Shown piece by piece: positions 8,038 to 15,703 of a stretch of DNA of 64,000 nt. The position numbers and the translations under genes are program-made. Source of the stretch: Mumia sp050632745 (GTDB lineage: Bacteria; Actinomycetota; Actinomycetes; Propionibacteriales; Nocardioidaceae); NCBI RefSeq assembly GCF_050632745.1, contig NZ_JBODSD010000001.1, forward strand, positions 1,550,001 through 1,614,000, written 5' to 3'. The notes under the pieces were generated by a model. It made no database searches. It saw only the letters and a list, made by a program, of their open reading frames with translations, and was not told the origin of the DNA. The number at the start of each line of letters is the position of its first letter. The first letter of the stretch is position 1.

Positions 8038-9086
8038 CGGTCGCGACCCGCTGGCCGGAGGTTCTCGGCGCGCTGGTCGCCCACGAGGACCTCGCGGCTG
8101 AGCAGACCGCGTGGGCGATGGAGGAGATCCTCTCCGGCAACGCCACCCCCGCGCAGATCGCCGGCTTCGCGGTCGCGCTGCGGGCGAAGGGCGAGACGGT
8201 CGCCGAGGTCGAGGGCCTCGCCGCGACGATGCTCGACCACGCGACGCTGATCGAGGTCGAGGGCCGGACGGTCGACATCGTCGGCACCGGCGGAGACCGC
8301 GCCAAGACGGTCAACATCTCCACGATGTCGGCCGTGACCATGCGCGGGGCCGGCGCGCTGGTCGTGAAGCACGGCAACCGGGCGGCGTCCAGCGCCAGCG
8401 GTGCGGCGGACGTGCTCGAGAAGCTCGGCGTCCGGCTCGACCTGACGCCCGCGCGCGTCGCGGAGCTGGCCGGCGAGGTCGGCATCACCTTCTGCTTCGC
8501 CCCGGTGTTCCACTCCTCGTTCCGGTTCACCGCGGCTCCGCGCAAGGAGCTCGGCATCCCGACCGCGTTCAACTTCCTGGGGCCGCTGACCAACCCCTCT
8601 AAGCCTGCGGCGATGGCCGTCGGTGTGGCTGATGCACGGATGGCGGGGGTCGTCGCGGGCGTGTTCGCCCGGCGTGGCCTCGACGCGCTGGTGTTCCGGG
8701 GCGACGACGGGCTCGACGAGATCACGACCACGACGACGTCGCGCGTGTGGGTCGTCTCCGGACCCGATAATGAGAAGTCCGTCTCGGAGCACGTCCTCGA
8801 TCCGCGCGACCTCGGGATCGCCCCGTCGCCCGCGGAGGCGCTGCGCGGCGGCGACCCCGCCTTCAACGCCGACGTCTTCCGGCGGATCCTCGCCGGCGAG
8901 CAGGGACCCGTCCGCGACGCGGTGGTCCTCAACGCTGCTGCGGGACTGGCGGCGTACGAGGGCGGCGACGACGACCTCGTGACGCGCATGGAGCGCAACG
9001 TCGCCCGGGCGCGCGAGGCGCTGGACAGCGGCGCCGCCGCAGAGTCGCTGGGTCGGTGGGCCGAGGCCTCGCGCCGCGAGGCCTGA
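8034..9086 (+). CDS. trpD: Anthranilate phosphoribosyltransferase
   Basis: TrpD joins anthranilate and PRPP in the second committed step of tryptophan biosynthesis, in the cytoplasm. The 350-residue product carries the PRPP loop DIVGTGGDRAKTVNIST (GTGGD), the KHGNRAASSASGAADVLE motif that binds anthranilate and PRPP, and the LGPLTNP segment. Starting at the ATG of the ATGA overlap gives the normal family length; longer in-frame extensions would read through the previous gene. No other trp gene is in the window, so trpD is detached from the rest of the pathway, as in M. tuberculosis where it also sits beside the cta/qcr genes. Confidence 0.97.
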   Translation: MTVATRWPEVLGALVAHEDLAAEQTAWAMEEILSGNATPAQIAGFAVALRAKGETVAEVEGLAATMLDHATLIEVEGRTVDIVGTGGDRAKTVNISTMSAVTMRGAGALVVKHGNRAASSASGAADVLEKLGVRLDLTPARVAELAGEVGITFCFAPVFHSSFRFTAAPRKELGIPTAFNFLGPLTNPSKPAAMAVGVADARMAGVVAGVFARRGLDALVFRGDDGLDEITTTTTSRVWVVSGPDNEKSVSEHVLDPRDLGIAPSPAEALRGGDPAFNADVFRRILAGEQGPVRDAVVLNAAAGLAAYEGGDDDLVTRMERNVARAREALDSGAAAESLGRWAEASRREA

Positions 9087-9096
9087 CCCGCGTCGG

Positions 9097-9381
9097 CTAC
9101 TCGAACTCGCCGCCGATGCTGAACGCGGCCTCGAGGTCGTGCTGGGAGTAGGTCCGGAACGCGATGTGCGTCTCGGTCGACCGGACGCCCGCGACCTTGT
9201 TGACGCGGTCCGCCACGACGTCGGCGATCTCCTCGGTCCGGCGGACCCGCACGAGCGCGATCAGGTCGATGTGACCCGTCACCGAGTAGACCTCGCTCAC
9301 GCCGTCGAGCGCGGCGACCTGCTCCGCGACCTCCGGGATGCGGTCGACCTCGGCGTTGATGAACACGATCGCGGTGATCAC
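9097..9381 (-). CDS. Stand-alone Lrp/AsnC ligand-binding (RAM) domain protein
   Basis: The 94-residue protein consists only of the alpha-beta ligand-binding and oligomerisation domain of Lrp/AsnC regulators. The characteristic pieces are AIVFINAEVDRIPEVAEQVAALDGVSEVYSVTG and HIDLIALVRVRRTEEIADVV. The helix-turn-helix half is missing and there is no room for it upstream. Such stand-alone RAM proteins bind amino acids and can form mixed oligomers with full Lrp proteins. Its position convergent with and 10 bp from trpD suggests, without proving, an amino-acid-sensing role. GTG start with AGGAGG four bases upstream. Confidence 0.88.
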   Translation of the reverse strand: MITAIVFINAEVDRIPEVAEQVAALDGVSEVYSVTGHIDLIALVRVRRTEEIADVVADRVNKVAGVRSTETHIAFRTYSQHDLEAAFSIGGEFE

Positions 9382-9427
9382 GGGCCCTCCTGGCGGACGA
9401 GTCGGCGTACGGCCTGCAGCCTACTCG

Positions 9428-11224
9428 TCATCGGCGTGGCCGGTGCTCGGTGCGCCAGCCGTCCGAGCGGGCCTCGTCGAAGGGGGCCGCAGCGGCACGC
9501 GAGCGCTCCGCCGCCTCGACGAGCGGGAGGTGGCGACCGGCTCCGCGCACGGGGCTCGCCCACTGGCCGTCGAGGTCCACGAGGCGCACCCCGTCGGACT
9601 CCAGCCAGCGCAGGACCAGCTCGGACTCGGCAGCGGTGGCGGCGGGGGTGTCGTCGGGAACGACGGTCTCGGCCGTGGAGCGCAGGGCCACGACCCACGG
9701 CGCCGACGGCGTCGAGGCCGGCATCACGCCCGAGGCGACCAGCCGCCCCCGGCGTACGACGTGCACCTCCCACTCGCGCCAGCGCTCGTCGAGCGGACGC
9801 GCGGCCACGACCTCGGTGCAGGAGAGGAGCGCGGCGAGGCGCTGGCTGCGGTGGGTGGCCCGCACGAGCGTGACGAGCCGGTCGCGCTCGCGGGCGGCGT
9901 CCTCGAACCGGCCCTGCCCGGACAGCGTGCGCATCCGGTCGGTCGACGCGTCGACGACCTCGGCGGGGTCGAGGGTGAGGGCCGTGCGGACCCGCTCCAC
10001 CTCCAGCGCGTACGCCTCGGGGGTGGCCGTGCCGTCGCAGGGCGCGAGACAGCTGCCCATCTCCGCCAGCGCGCACGCGCTGCGGGACGGGCGGCGGGGG
10101 AGCCGACCGGAGCACTGGCGGATGCGGAACGCCTCGTACAGCGCGGAGGCCACGCGCTCGGCCGACGCCCGGCGGGTGAACGGCCCGAGGTAGTCGGCGT
10201 CGTCGTCGGTCTTGCGGACGAACGAGAGCCGCGGCCACGGCTCTCGAGTGAGCTTGATCCAGGTGGCGCGCTCGGGATGGCGCGAGCGGCGGTTGTAGGG
10301 CGGCTTGTGGTGCGCGATGAGCCGCAGCTCGCGGACCTGCGCCTCGAGCGCCGTCGCGCACGTGATGCCCTCGACGCGCGTGGCCAGCGCCACCATCTCG
10401 CCCATCCGGGTGCGGGTCTCGCTCGAGGTGAAGTAGGAGCGGACGCGCGCGCGGAGATCCTTGGAGGTCCCGACGTACAGGACGTTGTCGTGGCGGTCGC
10501 GGAAGAGGTAGACGCCGGGGACGTGGGGGAGGTGGTCGGCCAGGCGGCTCTTCTTGCGCTGCGCGGCGCTCACCCGCGCACTGAAGGTGGCCAGCTCCTC
10601 CATGGTCGACACGCCCATCGTGCCGAGGCGCTCGAGCAGCGCGTGGAGGACGTCCACGGTGGCACGGGCGTCGGCGAGCGCACGGTGGTTGGGGGTGGTG
10701 CCGGAGTGGAAGTGCCGGGCGAGGGTGCCGAGCTTGCAGTTGGGCACCTCGTCGCGCAGCAGGACGCGCCGGGCGATGCGGGCGGTGTCGAGGCTCTCGA
10801 ACCCGGGCCACGTCAGCCCGAGGTGCTGGGTGAAGTGCTTGAGGAAGCCGACGTCGAACGGGGCGTTGTGCGCGACCAGGACGGTGCCGCGGGCGAACTC
10901 GAGGAACGACGGCAGTGCCTCGCCGATCCTCGGCGCGGCGACGACCATGGCGTCGGTGATGCCGGTGAGCACCGTGATGAAGGTGGGGATCGGGCCCTCG
11001 GGGTCGACGAGGGTCTGGAACTCGCCGAGGATCTCGCCGCCCCGGACCTTGACCGCGCCGATCTCGGTGATCATCGAGCCGGCCGCCGCCGAACCCCCGG
11101 TGGTCTCGAGGTCCACGACGCAGAACGTGATGCCGGACAGGTCCCGTCCGAGCTCGTCGAGGGTGCCCTGGACGCCGCGGATGGGGACGGGAGACGGGGG
11201 AGCGGCGTCGGAGGCGAGGGTCAT
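9428..11224 (-). CDS. DEDDh 3'-5' exonuclease fused to GIY-YIG nuclease (UvrC/Cho-like)
   Basis: This 598-residue DNA-repair nuclease is the counterpart of M. tuberculosis Rv2191. Residues about 30-200 form a DnaQ-type exonuclease with ExoI VDLETTGG, ExoII HNAPFDVGFL and ExoIII HRALADARAT, giving the DEDDh set. Residues about 220-310 form a GIY-YIG domain (HVPGVYLFRDRHDNVLYVGTSKDLRARV). A UvrC-like region with a Cys cluster (CSGRLP, CALAEMGSCLAPCDG) and a long tail follow. The helix-hairpin-helix part of true UvrC is absent. The start is an ATG seven bases after TAACGT, with no Shine-Dalgarno, divergent from the small gene at 11327. Confidence 0.93.
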   Translation of the reverse strand: MTLASDAAPPSPVPIRGVQGTLDELGRDLSGITFCVVDLETTGGSAAAGSMITEIGAVKVRGGEILGEFQTLVDPEGPIPTFITVLTGITDAMVVAAPRIGEALPSFLEFARGTVLVAHNAPFDVGFLKHFTQHLGLTWPGFESLDTARIARRVLLRDEVPNCKLGTLARHFHSGTTPNHRALADARATVDVLHALLERLGTMGVSTMEELATFSARVSAAQRKKSRLADHLPHVPGVYLFRDRHDNVLYVGTSKDLRARVRSYFTSSETRTRMGEMVALATRVEGITCATALEAQVRELRLIAHHKPPYNRRSRHPERATWIKLTREPWPRLSFVRKTDDDADYLGPFTRRASAERVASALYEAFRIRQCSGRLPRRPSRSACALAEMGSCLAPCDGTATPEAYALEVERVRTALTLDPAEVVDASTDRMRTLSGQGRFEDAARERDRLVTLVRATHRSQRLAALLSCTEVVAARPLDERWREWEVHVVRRGRLVASGVMPASTPSAPWVVALRSTAETVVPDDTPAATAAESELVLRWLESDGVRLVDLDGQWASPVRGAGRHLPLVEAAERSRAAAAPFDEARSDGWRTEHRPRR

Positions 11225-11231
11225 GCTGCTG

Positions 11232-11237
11232 ACGTTA
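11232..11237 (-). promoter_or_regulatory. Leaderless promoter -10 for the exonuclease gene
   Basis: Read on the minus strand, TAACGT is followed by seven bases and the ATG at 11224. Confidence 0.6.
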
Positions 11238-11313
11238 GGCGCGCACGCTGACAGGTCCGCGGCGCGCGGAGCACCGGCGTGTCGGGTCGGCGGTTTCTGT
11301 CAGAGCGGCTGCG

Positions 11314-11319
11314 TAGCGT
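11314..11319 (+). promoter_or_regulatory. Leaderless promoter -10 for the small Cys-rich gene
   Basis: TAGCGT is followed by seven bases and the ATG at 11327. It is back to back with the exonuclease promoter, about 80 bp away. Confidence 0.6.
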
Positions 11320-11326
11320 CCCGGAC

Positions 11327-11590
11327 ATGGACGAATCTCGCGTGCTCCACCAGCAGCCGGGACCGGCGACGGGCCACGGCGAGCTCCTGACCATCGACTG
11401 CGGCCGCTGCCTGGTCCGACCCCACGCCTGCGGCGACTGCGTGGTGACCGCGCTCCTCGGCGCGCCCGACGAGGGCGTGAGCCTCGACGCCGACGAGGGC
11501 GCCGCGCTGGAGGCGTTGAGCGCCGCCGGCCTCGTCCCTCCGCTCCGGCTCGTGACGCAGGTCGACGGCGAGACGGTCGAGGACGCGTGA
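11327..11590 (+). CDS. Small Cys-containing conserved hypothetical protein
   Basis: The 87-residue product has one compact conserved-looking motif, IDCGRCLVRPHACGDCVVTALLG, in which Cys-x-x-Cys and Cys-x-x-Cys pairs could bind zinc or an iron-sulfur cluster. An acidic segment (PDEGVSLDADEGAALEALSAAG) and a short beta-rich end follow. The start is placed at the ATG preceded by TAGCGT; an upstream in-frame GTG at 11279 would overlap the divergent promoter. There are no membrane segments. The function is not recognised. The neighbouring gene downstream is the riboswitch-led NlpC/P60 hydrolase. Confidence 0.75.
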   Translation: MDESRVLHQQPGPATGHGELLTIDCGRCLVRPHACGDCVVTALLGAPDEGVSLDADEGAALEALSAAGLVPPLRLVTQVDGETVEDA

Positions 11591-11649
11591 GTCTTCTCAC
11601 CCTCGGGTCCGCGATGGCAGGGGAGTTCTGAGTTTCCCCCAGGGTGTCG

Positions 11650-11679
11650 TTGATTCCTCACCCGGTTGCCGCATAGGGT
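11650..11679 (+). promoter_or_regulatory. Promoter of the riboswitch leader
   Basis: TTGATT (11650-11655), an 18-bp spacer and TAGGGT (11674-11679) predict transcription from about 11686. That gives a leader of nearly 200 bases before the NlpC/P60 GTG. The gap 11591-11882 is otherwise non-coding; a short open frame at 11689-11910 runs through the aptamer and is not credible. Confidence 0.5.
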
Positions 11680-11756
11680 GAGGCTCGCGTGCCTGAGGAG
11701 TTCTCTACCCCGGAGAGCGCAGGCGCGCCGCCTAGTTCGGTCGAGATCCCCCGGAT

Positions 11757-11858
11757 CGACGCCGGAGCCGGGGACCCATGTTCCTGGGGTGAATCCGTCC
11801 GCGAGGACGGTAGGGCATGTTCTTGGCCCGAACCCGTCAGCTCACCCGGCAGGCGTCG
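11757..11858 (+). ncRNA. Cyclic-di-AMP (ydaO/yuaA-type) riboswitch aptamer
   Basis: The closing stem P1 is CGACGCC (11757-11763) with GGCGTCG (11852-11858). Between them lie conserved blocks of the ydaO family: GCCGGGGACCCA (11767-11778), GGGGTGAATCC (11786-11796), a CCGTCC-GCGA-GGACGG hairpin (11795-11810), GGTAGGGC, and the 3' signature GCCCGAACCCGTCAGCT (11826-11842) followed by ACCCGG and AGGCG. Family knowledge: this riboswitch binds c-di-AMP and in actinobacteria precedes cell-wall hydrolase and resuscitation factor genes. Here it leads directly into an NlpC/P60 gene. CCGTCC recurs at 11874-11879, between Shine-Dalgarno and start, and could pair alternatively with GGACGG. Confidence 0.9.
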
Positions 11859-11882
11859 AGAACACGAAGGAGACCGTCCGAC

Positions 11883-12908
11883 GTGCGGAACGGCCGAAAG
11901 CTGTCGATGAGGGCAGCCGTCGCCGCCGGGTCCGGGTTGGTCCTCGCTGCCACGCTCACCGCGTCCCCGAGCGCAGCGGATCCCGAGACTCCGAGCCTGT
12001 CCGAGGCGCAGCGCGAGGTAGCCAAGCTCAGTCACGAGGCCGAGCAGGCCAACGAGCGCTATCTCGAGCTCAAGACCGAGGTCGACGGCGCCACCAAGCA
12101 GATCAAGAAGCTCCGCGCCGACGTCAAGGCGCAGCAGGCCGAGGTCGACGAGGTGCGCAACGCCCTCGCCAAGACCGTGACCGAGCGGCTGTCGAGCTCC
12201 CCGATGGGCCCGACCACGCAGCTCCTCGCCAGCGACGACGTCGACGAGTTCCTGGAGGGCCTGACCGCCCTGCAGTCGTACAACAGCACCCAGGCCGACC
12301 GCCTCGCCGCGTTCGAGCGCGAGGCGGGCGAGCTCAAGGTCCGCCGCGAGCAGCTCTCCGCCAAGCTCGAGGTCATCTCCGACGCCGAGAAGGAGATGAA
12401 GAAGCAGAAGGCGAAGCTCGACGACCGGGTCGACAAGGCCGAGGCGCTGGTCGCCAGCCTGACGCCCGCCGAGCGCGAAGAGGTCTACGACAACGACCAC
12501 GGCGGCACCACCCGCGGTGACGACCGTCCGTCGACGAGCGCTCCGAAGGTCAACGCGTCGGGTCGGGCCAAGAAGGCGATCGACTTCGCGCTCGCGCAGC
12601 TCGGCGAGCCTTACTCGTACGGCGCGGCCGGGCCGAGCAGCTGGGACTGCTCGGGCCTGACGATGGCGGCGTTCGGCGCGGCCGGCGTGTCGCTGCCGCA
12701 CTCCTCGTCGGCGCAGTCGGGGATGGGAAGCTCGGTGTCGCGCTCCTCGATGAGCCCCGGCGACCTGGTCTTCTACTACAGCCCGGTGAGCCACGTGGGC
12801 ATCTACATCGGCAACGGCAAGCTCGTGCACGCCCCGCGTCCGGGTCGCAGCGTCGAGATCGTGTCGGTGGACCTGATGCCGATCTCGGGAGTTCGTCGCG
12901 TCGGTTGA
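11883..12908 (+). CDS. Secreted coiled-coil NlpC/P60 peptidoglycan endopeptidase
   Basis: This hydrolase cuts the peptide stem of peptidoglycan outside the cell (RipA/RipD-like; positional match to Rv2190c). With the GTG at 11883, served by AAGGAGA nine bases upstream, the product is 341 residues. A signal peptide (MRAAVAAGSGLVLAATL...SPSAA) leads into a long coiled coil (about residues 38-200, rich in heptads such as ELKTEVDGATKQIKKLRADV). A Thr/Asp/Ser linker and the catalytic domain (about 220-341) follow. The nucleophile is Cys256 in SSWDCSGLT, and the base is His304 in VSHVGIYIGNG. The coiled coil probably restrains activity or docks to division proteins. Expression is expected to respond to c-di-AMP through the leader. 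Confidence 0.95.
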   Translation: MRNGRKLSMRAAVAAGSGLVLAATLTASPSAADPETPSLSEAQREVAKLSHEAEQANERYLELKTEVDGATKQIKKLRADVKAQQAEVDEVRNALAKTVTERLSSSPMGPTTQLLASDDVDEFLEGLTALQSYNSTQADRLAAFEREAGELKVRREQLSAKLEVISDAEKEMKKQKAKLDDRVDKAEALVASLTPAEREEVYDNDHGGTTRGDDRPSTSAPKVNASGRAKKAIDFALAQLGEPYSYGAAGPSSWDCSGLTMAAFGAAGVSLPHSSSAQSGMGSSVSRSSMSPGDLVFYYSPVSHVGIYIGNGKLVHAPRPGRSVEIVSVDLMPISGVRRVG

Positions 12909-12937
12909 CGCGCGTCAGGACAGCGTCGGTTGACGCG
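12898..12937. repeat. Short tandem duplication at the end of the NlpC/P60 gene
   Basis: GCGTCGGTTGACGCG occurs at 12898-12912 and again at 12923-12937, a 25-bp period. The first copy contains the stop codon, so the last codons plus stop are duplicated just downstream. A partial third echo (CGTCAGGA) is at 12913-12920 and 12947-12954. Confidence 0.6.
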
Positions 12938-12952
12938 CCCGCAAGACGTCAG

Positions 12953-12986
12953 GAGCCCCGGCCCGCCTCACGGTGGGCCGGGGCTC
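12953..12986. terminator. Hairpin terminator after the NlpC/P60 gene
   Basis: GAGCCCCGGCCC (12953-12964) pairs perfectly with GGGCCGGGGCTC (12975-12986) around a 10-base loop, followed by CTTCC rather than a strong T-run, as is usual in GC-rich actinobacteria. Confidence 0.8.
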
Positions 12987-13341
12987 TTCCACGTCCAGCG
13001 CCGTTCTTCGCGGCTTCGCCGCCGTTGGGGTACCCGAGCGAAGCGTCACTGACCCGAGCGTGTGCGGTGGGGGCGGTTGGGTTCCGGTGGGGTACCCGAG
13101 CGGGGCGGGTGCGCCGTGCCGGTGGGCGCGCGTCGTACGCCGCTCCGTCCCGGTGGGCACGCCCGCGGGTGGCGTTTGCCACGCCCGCACCGGAACGCCC
13201 CGTCGTGCACCGCAGATTCGCGGTGCACGAGGGGCACTTGCGGTGCGGGCGTGGCAAACGTGGAGGAGCGGGAGGGGTACGGCGCGGGCTGCTGCCGCGG
13301 AGCCAGGACCGGCTGGTGCCGCGGAGCGAGGGGCGTACGGC
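12987..13341. other. Repeat-rich non-coding gap between convergent genes
   Basis: No credible gene is seen. The stretch contains a direct repeat GGGGTACCCGAGCG at 13027-13040 and 13089-13102, paired copies of TGCCGCGGAGC near 13294 and 13317, and the nested palindrome at 13173-13260. All reading frames here look like low-complexity Arg/Pro/Gly translation, as expected from GC-rich non-coding DNA. Confidence 0.6.
13173..13260. repeat. Nested 88-bp palindrome with TTTGCCACGC core
   Basis: CGTTTGCCACGCCCGCACC (13173-13191) is repeated as a perfect inverted copy at 13242-13260. Inside, CGTGCACCGC (13204-13213) and GCGGTGCACG (13220-13229) form a second perfect stem around AGATTC. The outer core TTTGCCACGC/GCGTGGCAAA recurs at 38282-38307, also between convergent genes. 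It is likely a dispersed palindromic repeat or bidirectional terminator of this genome. Confidence 0.75.
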
Positions 13342-15135
13342 CTACTCGTACAGCGCCTCGACGTCGTCGCGGTGCTCGCGCATCACGACGTTGCGCTTGA
13401 GCTTGAGGGTCGGCGTGATCTGCCCGCCCTCCTCGGTCCAGTCCTTGGGCAGGATCCGGAACTTGCGGATCGACTCCGCCTTGGACACGTGCGTGTTGGC
13501 CTCGTCGACCGCGGACTGCACGGCGGCGATCACGTCGGGGTCGTCGGCGAGCTGCGCGACGGGCGTGTCGGCCGGCTTGCCGTGCTGCTCGAGCCACGGG
13601 CCGATCGACTCCTCGTCGAGGGTGATCAGCGCGGCGACGAACGGCTTGCCCTCGCCCACGACGACGGCCTGGCTCACGAGCACGTGGGCGCGGATGCGGT
13701 CCTCGAGAACCGCAGGCACCACGTTCTTGCCGCCGGCGGTGACGATGATCTCCTTCTTGCGACCGGTGATCGAGATGAAGCCCTCGGAGTCGATCTCGCC
13801 GACGTCGCCGGTGTGGAACCAGCCGTCCTCGTCGATCGCGGCCGCGGTAGCCTCCGGGGCGTTCCAGTAGCCGCGGAAGACCTGGCCGCCGCGGAACAGG
13901 AGCTCGCCGTCCTCGGCCACGCGGACCTCGGTGCCCGGGAACGGCCGCCCGACGGTGCCGATCTTGGAGTCGCTGGCCATGTTGGCGGCGAGCGCGGCGG
14001 TGGTCTCGGTGAGGCCGTACCCCTCGATCACCGGGACGCCGATGCCGGAGAAGAAGTGCGCGAGCCGCTCGCCGAGCGGGGCGCCGCCGGAGATCGCGTG
14101 CTCGACGCGTCCGCCCATGGCGTCGCGGAGCTTGGTGTAGACGAGCCGGTCGAACAGCGCGTGCTTGGCCTTGAGGAGGGGACCGATGCGCTTGCCGGCC
14201 TCGCGGGCGCGGCTGTACGCGATGGCGGTCGAGGTCGCGACGTCGAAGATCTTGCCCTTGCCCGACGCGTGCGCGTTCTGGCTGGCGCCGTTGTAGACCT
14301 TCTCGAACACGCGCGGGACGGCCAGGATGAACGTCGGCTTGATCTCCGCGAGCTCCGGCAGGAGGTTCTTGACGTCCGGCGTGTGCGAGAGCTTGACGCC
14401 CGCACGGATGGCCCCGATCTCGATGATCCGGGCGAACACGTGCGCGAGCGGGAGGAAGAGCAGCGTGACGGCGTCGTCGCGGTCGAAGATCTCGGGGAGG
14501 ATGTCGATCGCGTCGCCGAGCTCGAACATGAAGTTGGCGTGGGTCAGCTCCGCGCCCTTGGGACGACCGGTGGTGCCGGAGGTGTAGATGATCGTCGCGA
14601 GGTCCTCCGGCGCGACCGCGTCGCGGCGGGCGGCGACGTCCTCGTCGCTGACCACCTGGCCCGCGGCCACGAGCGTGTCGAAGCCGTCGTCGATGCACCA
14701 GACGTCCTTGAGCGCGGTCAGCTCCGAGCGCGACGCGGCGACCCGCTGGGCGTGCTCGTCGCTCTCCACGACGCAGCCCACGGCGCCGGAGTCGGACAGG
14801 ATCCACGAGATCTGCTCGACCGACGAGGACTCGTAGATCGGGACGGGGACGGCGCCGATCCACCACAGCGCGTAGTCGACCTGCGTCCACTCGTAGCGGG
14901 TGCGGGCGAGGATCGCGACGCGGTCACCCGGCGCGACGCCGGCCGCGACGAACCCCTTGCCCAGCGCCACGACCTCGTCGCGGAACTGGCCCATCGTCAC
15001 GTCGACCCAGACGCCGCCGACCTTGCGCTGGAAGGACACCCGGTCCGGGTCCTTGCCCACCCGCACCAGGACGTCGTCGGTGATGCTCCCGGTGTCCGGG
15101 ACCTGGTACGTGGGTGGGGTCGCGTAGGTGCGCAC
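13342..15135 (-). CDS. Long-chain fatty acid-CoA ligase, FadD15-like
   Basis: This AMP-forming ligase activates fatty acids to acyl-CoA in two steps via acyl-adenylate. The 597-residue product contains the P-loop-like IIYTSGTTGRPKGAELTH, EGYGLTETTAALA, the adenylate-binding WFHTGDVGEID and the C-terminal hinge and lysine region ITGRKKEIIVTAGGKNVVPAVLEDR. The GTG at 15135 (VRTYATPPTYQV) aligns with the N-terminus I recall for M. tuberculosis FadD15 (MREISVPAPFTV). A GTG at 15171 with a better-spaced GGGGGAG is a possible alternative. The gene is divergent from a START-like gene, and ends at the repeat-rich gap. Confidence 0.94.
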   Translation of the reverse strand: MRTYATPPTYQVPDTGSITDDVLVRVGKDPDRVSFQRKVGGVWVDVTMGQFRDEVVALGKGFVAAGVAPGDRVAILARTRYEWTQVDYALWWIGAVPVPIYESSSVEQISWILSDSGAVGCVVESDEHAQRVAASRSELTALKDVWCIDDGFDTLVAAGQVVSDEDVAARRDAVAPEDLATIIYTSGTTGRPKGAELTHANFMFELGDAIDILPEIFDRDDAVTLLFLPLAHVFARIIEIGAIRAGVKLSHTPDVKNLLPELAEIKPTFILAVPRVFEKVYNGASQNAHASGKGKIFDVATSTAIAYSRAREAGKRIGPLLKAKHALFDRLVYTKLRDAMGGRVEHAISGGAPLGERLAHFFSGIGVPVIEGYGLTETTAALAANMASDSKIGTVGRPFPGTEVRVAEDGELLFRGGQVFRGYWNAPEATAAAIDEDGWFHTGDVGEIDSEGFISITGRKKEIIVTAGGKNVVPAVLEDRIRAHVLVSQAVVVGEGKPFVAALITLDEESIGPWLEQHGKPADTPVAQLADDPDVIAAVQSAVDEANTHVSKAESIRKFRILPKDWTEEGGQITPTLKLKRNVVMREHRDDVEALYE

Positions 15136-15232
15136 ACTGCCTCCGATCGAGCGATCTGGGTACGTCGACACGACGTACTCCCCCTCGGGCAGGTTACATT
15201 CATCGGTCCGAACACCCCTAAAGGAGACCTCG

Positions 15233-15661
15233 ATGCCGGCCGTCGATGTGATCGACCAGACGTACGCCGCCGTGCCGCCGCGTCCGCTGCGCGAGGTGCT
15301 GTGCGCGGAGTCCGCGTGGGCCGCCGTGCTGCCCGGCCTGGAGCTCCGGTGCTTCGAGGACCGCGGCGACCGCGGCAAGCGGTGGAGCGTGAGCGGCGCG
15401 CTGGAGGGGACCGCGGAGGTGTGGCTCGAGGCGACCGCCGAGGGGACGATCGTCCACGTCTTCCTGCAGGCCGACCCGGTGCCGGCGGCCCCGTCGCGGC
15501 GTGCCGCACGGCGCATCGACCGCGACTACCGCGAGCGGCTGAAGCGCTGGGTCACGCAGGTCCGCGACACGCTCGACGTCGGTCGCGCGGTGGGGGAGCC
15601 GCCCGAGCCGGCGGCGACACAGGGGAGCGCCCCGGACGAGGACGAGCGCGGCGCGCGATAA
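15233..15661 (+). CDS. Conserved hypothetical, short START/polyketide-cyclase-like protein
   Basis: This 142-residue cytoplasmic protein is not firmly recognised. Its middle, KRWSVSGALEGTAEVWLEATAEGTIVHVFLQADP, has the alternating strand pattern of SRPBCC (START-like) lipid-binding folds. It is followed by a helix (RDYRERLKRWVTQVRDTL) that resembles the long C-terminal helix of that fold, and an acidic tail. The start is ATG with AAAGGAG seven bases upstream. It occupies the position of Rv2186c, between fadD15 and the SRPBCC gene Rv2185c, so a role in acyl or lipid metabolism is a reasonable guess. Confidence 0.8.
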   Translation: MPAVDVIDQTYAAVPPRPLREVLCAESAWAAVLPGLELRCFEDRGDRGKRWSVSGALEGTAEVWLEATAEGTIVHVFLQADPVPAAPSRRAARRIDRDYRERLKRWVTQVRDTLDVGRAVGEPPEPAATQGSAPDEDERGAR

Positions 15662-15703
15662 GGTCGGCAACGGGCGCAGCACCGACCGACCAGGAGGGTC
15701 TGG

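Noticed and set aside
11689..11910. Small open frame in the NlpC/P60 leader
   Set aside because: It runs through the conserved riboswitch aptamer, whose stems and motifs explain the conservation; no ribosome site precedes it.
13173..13260. Nested palindrome considered as ends of an insertion sequence
   Set aside because: There is no transposase frame between or beside the arms and no target-site duplication visible.
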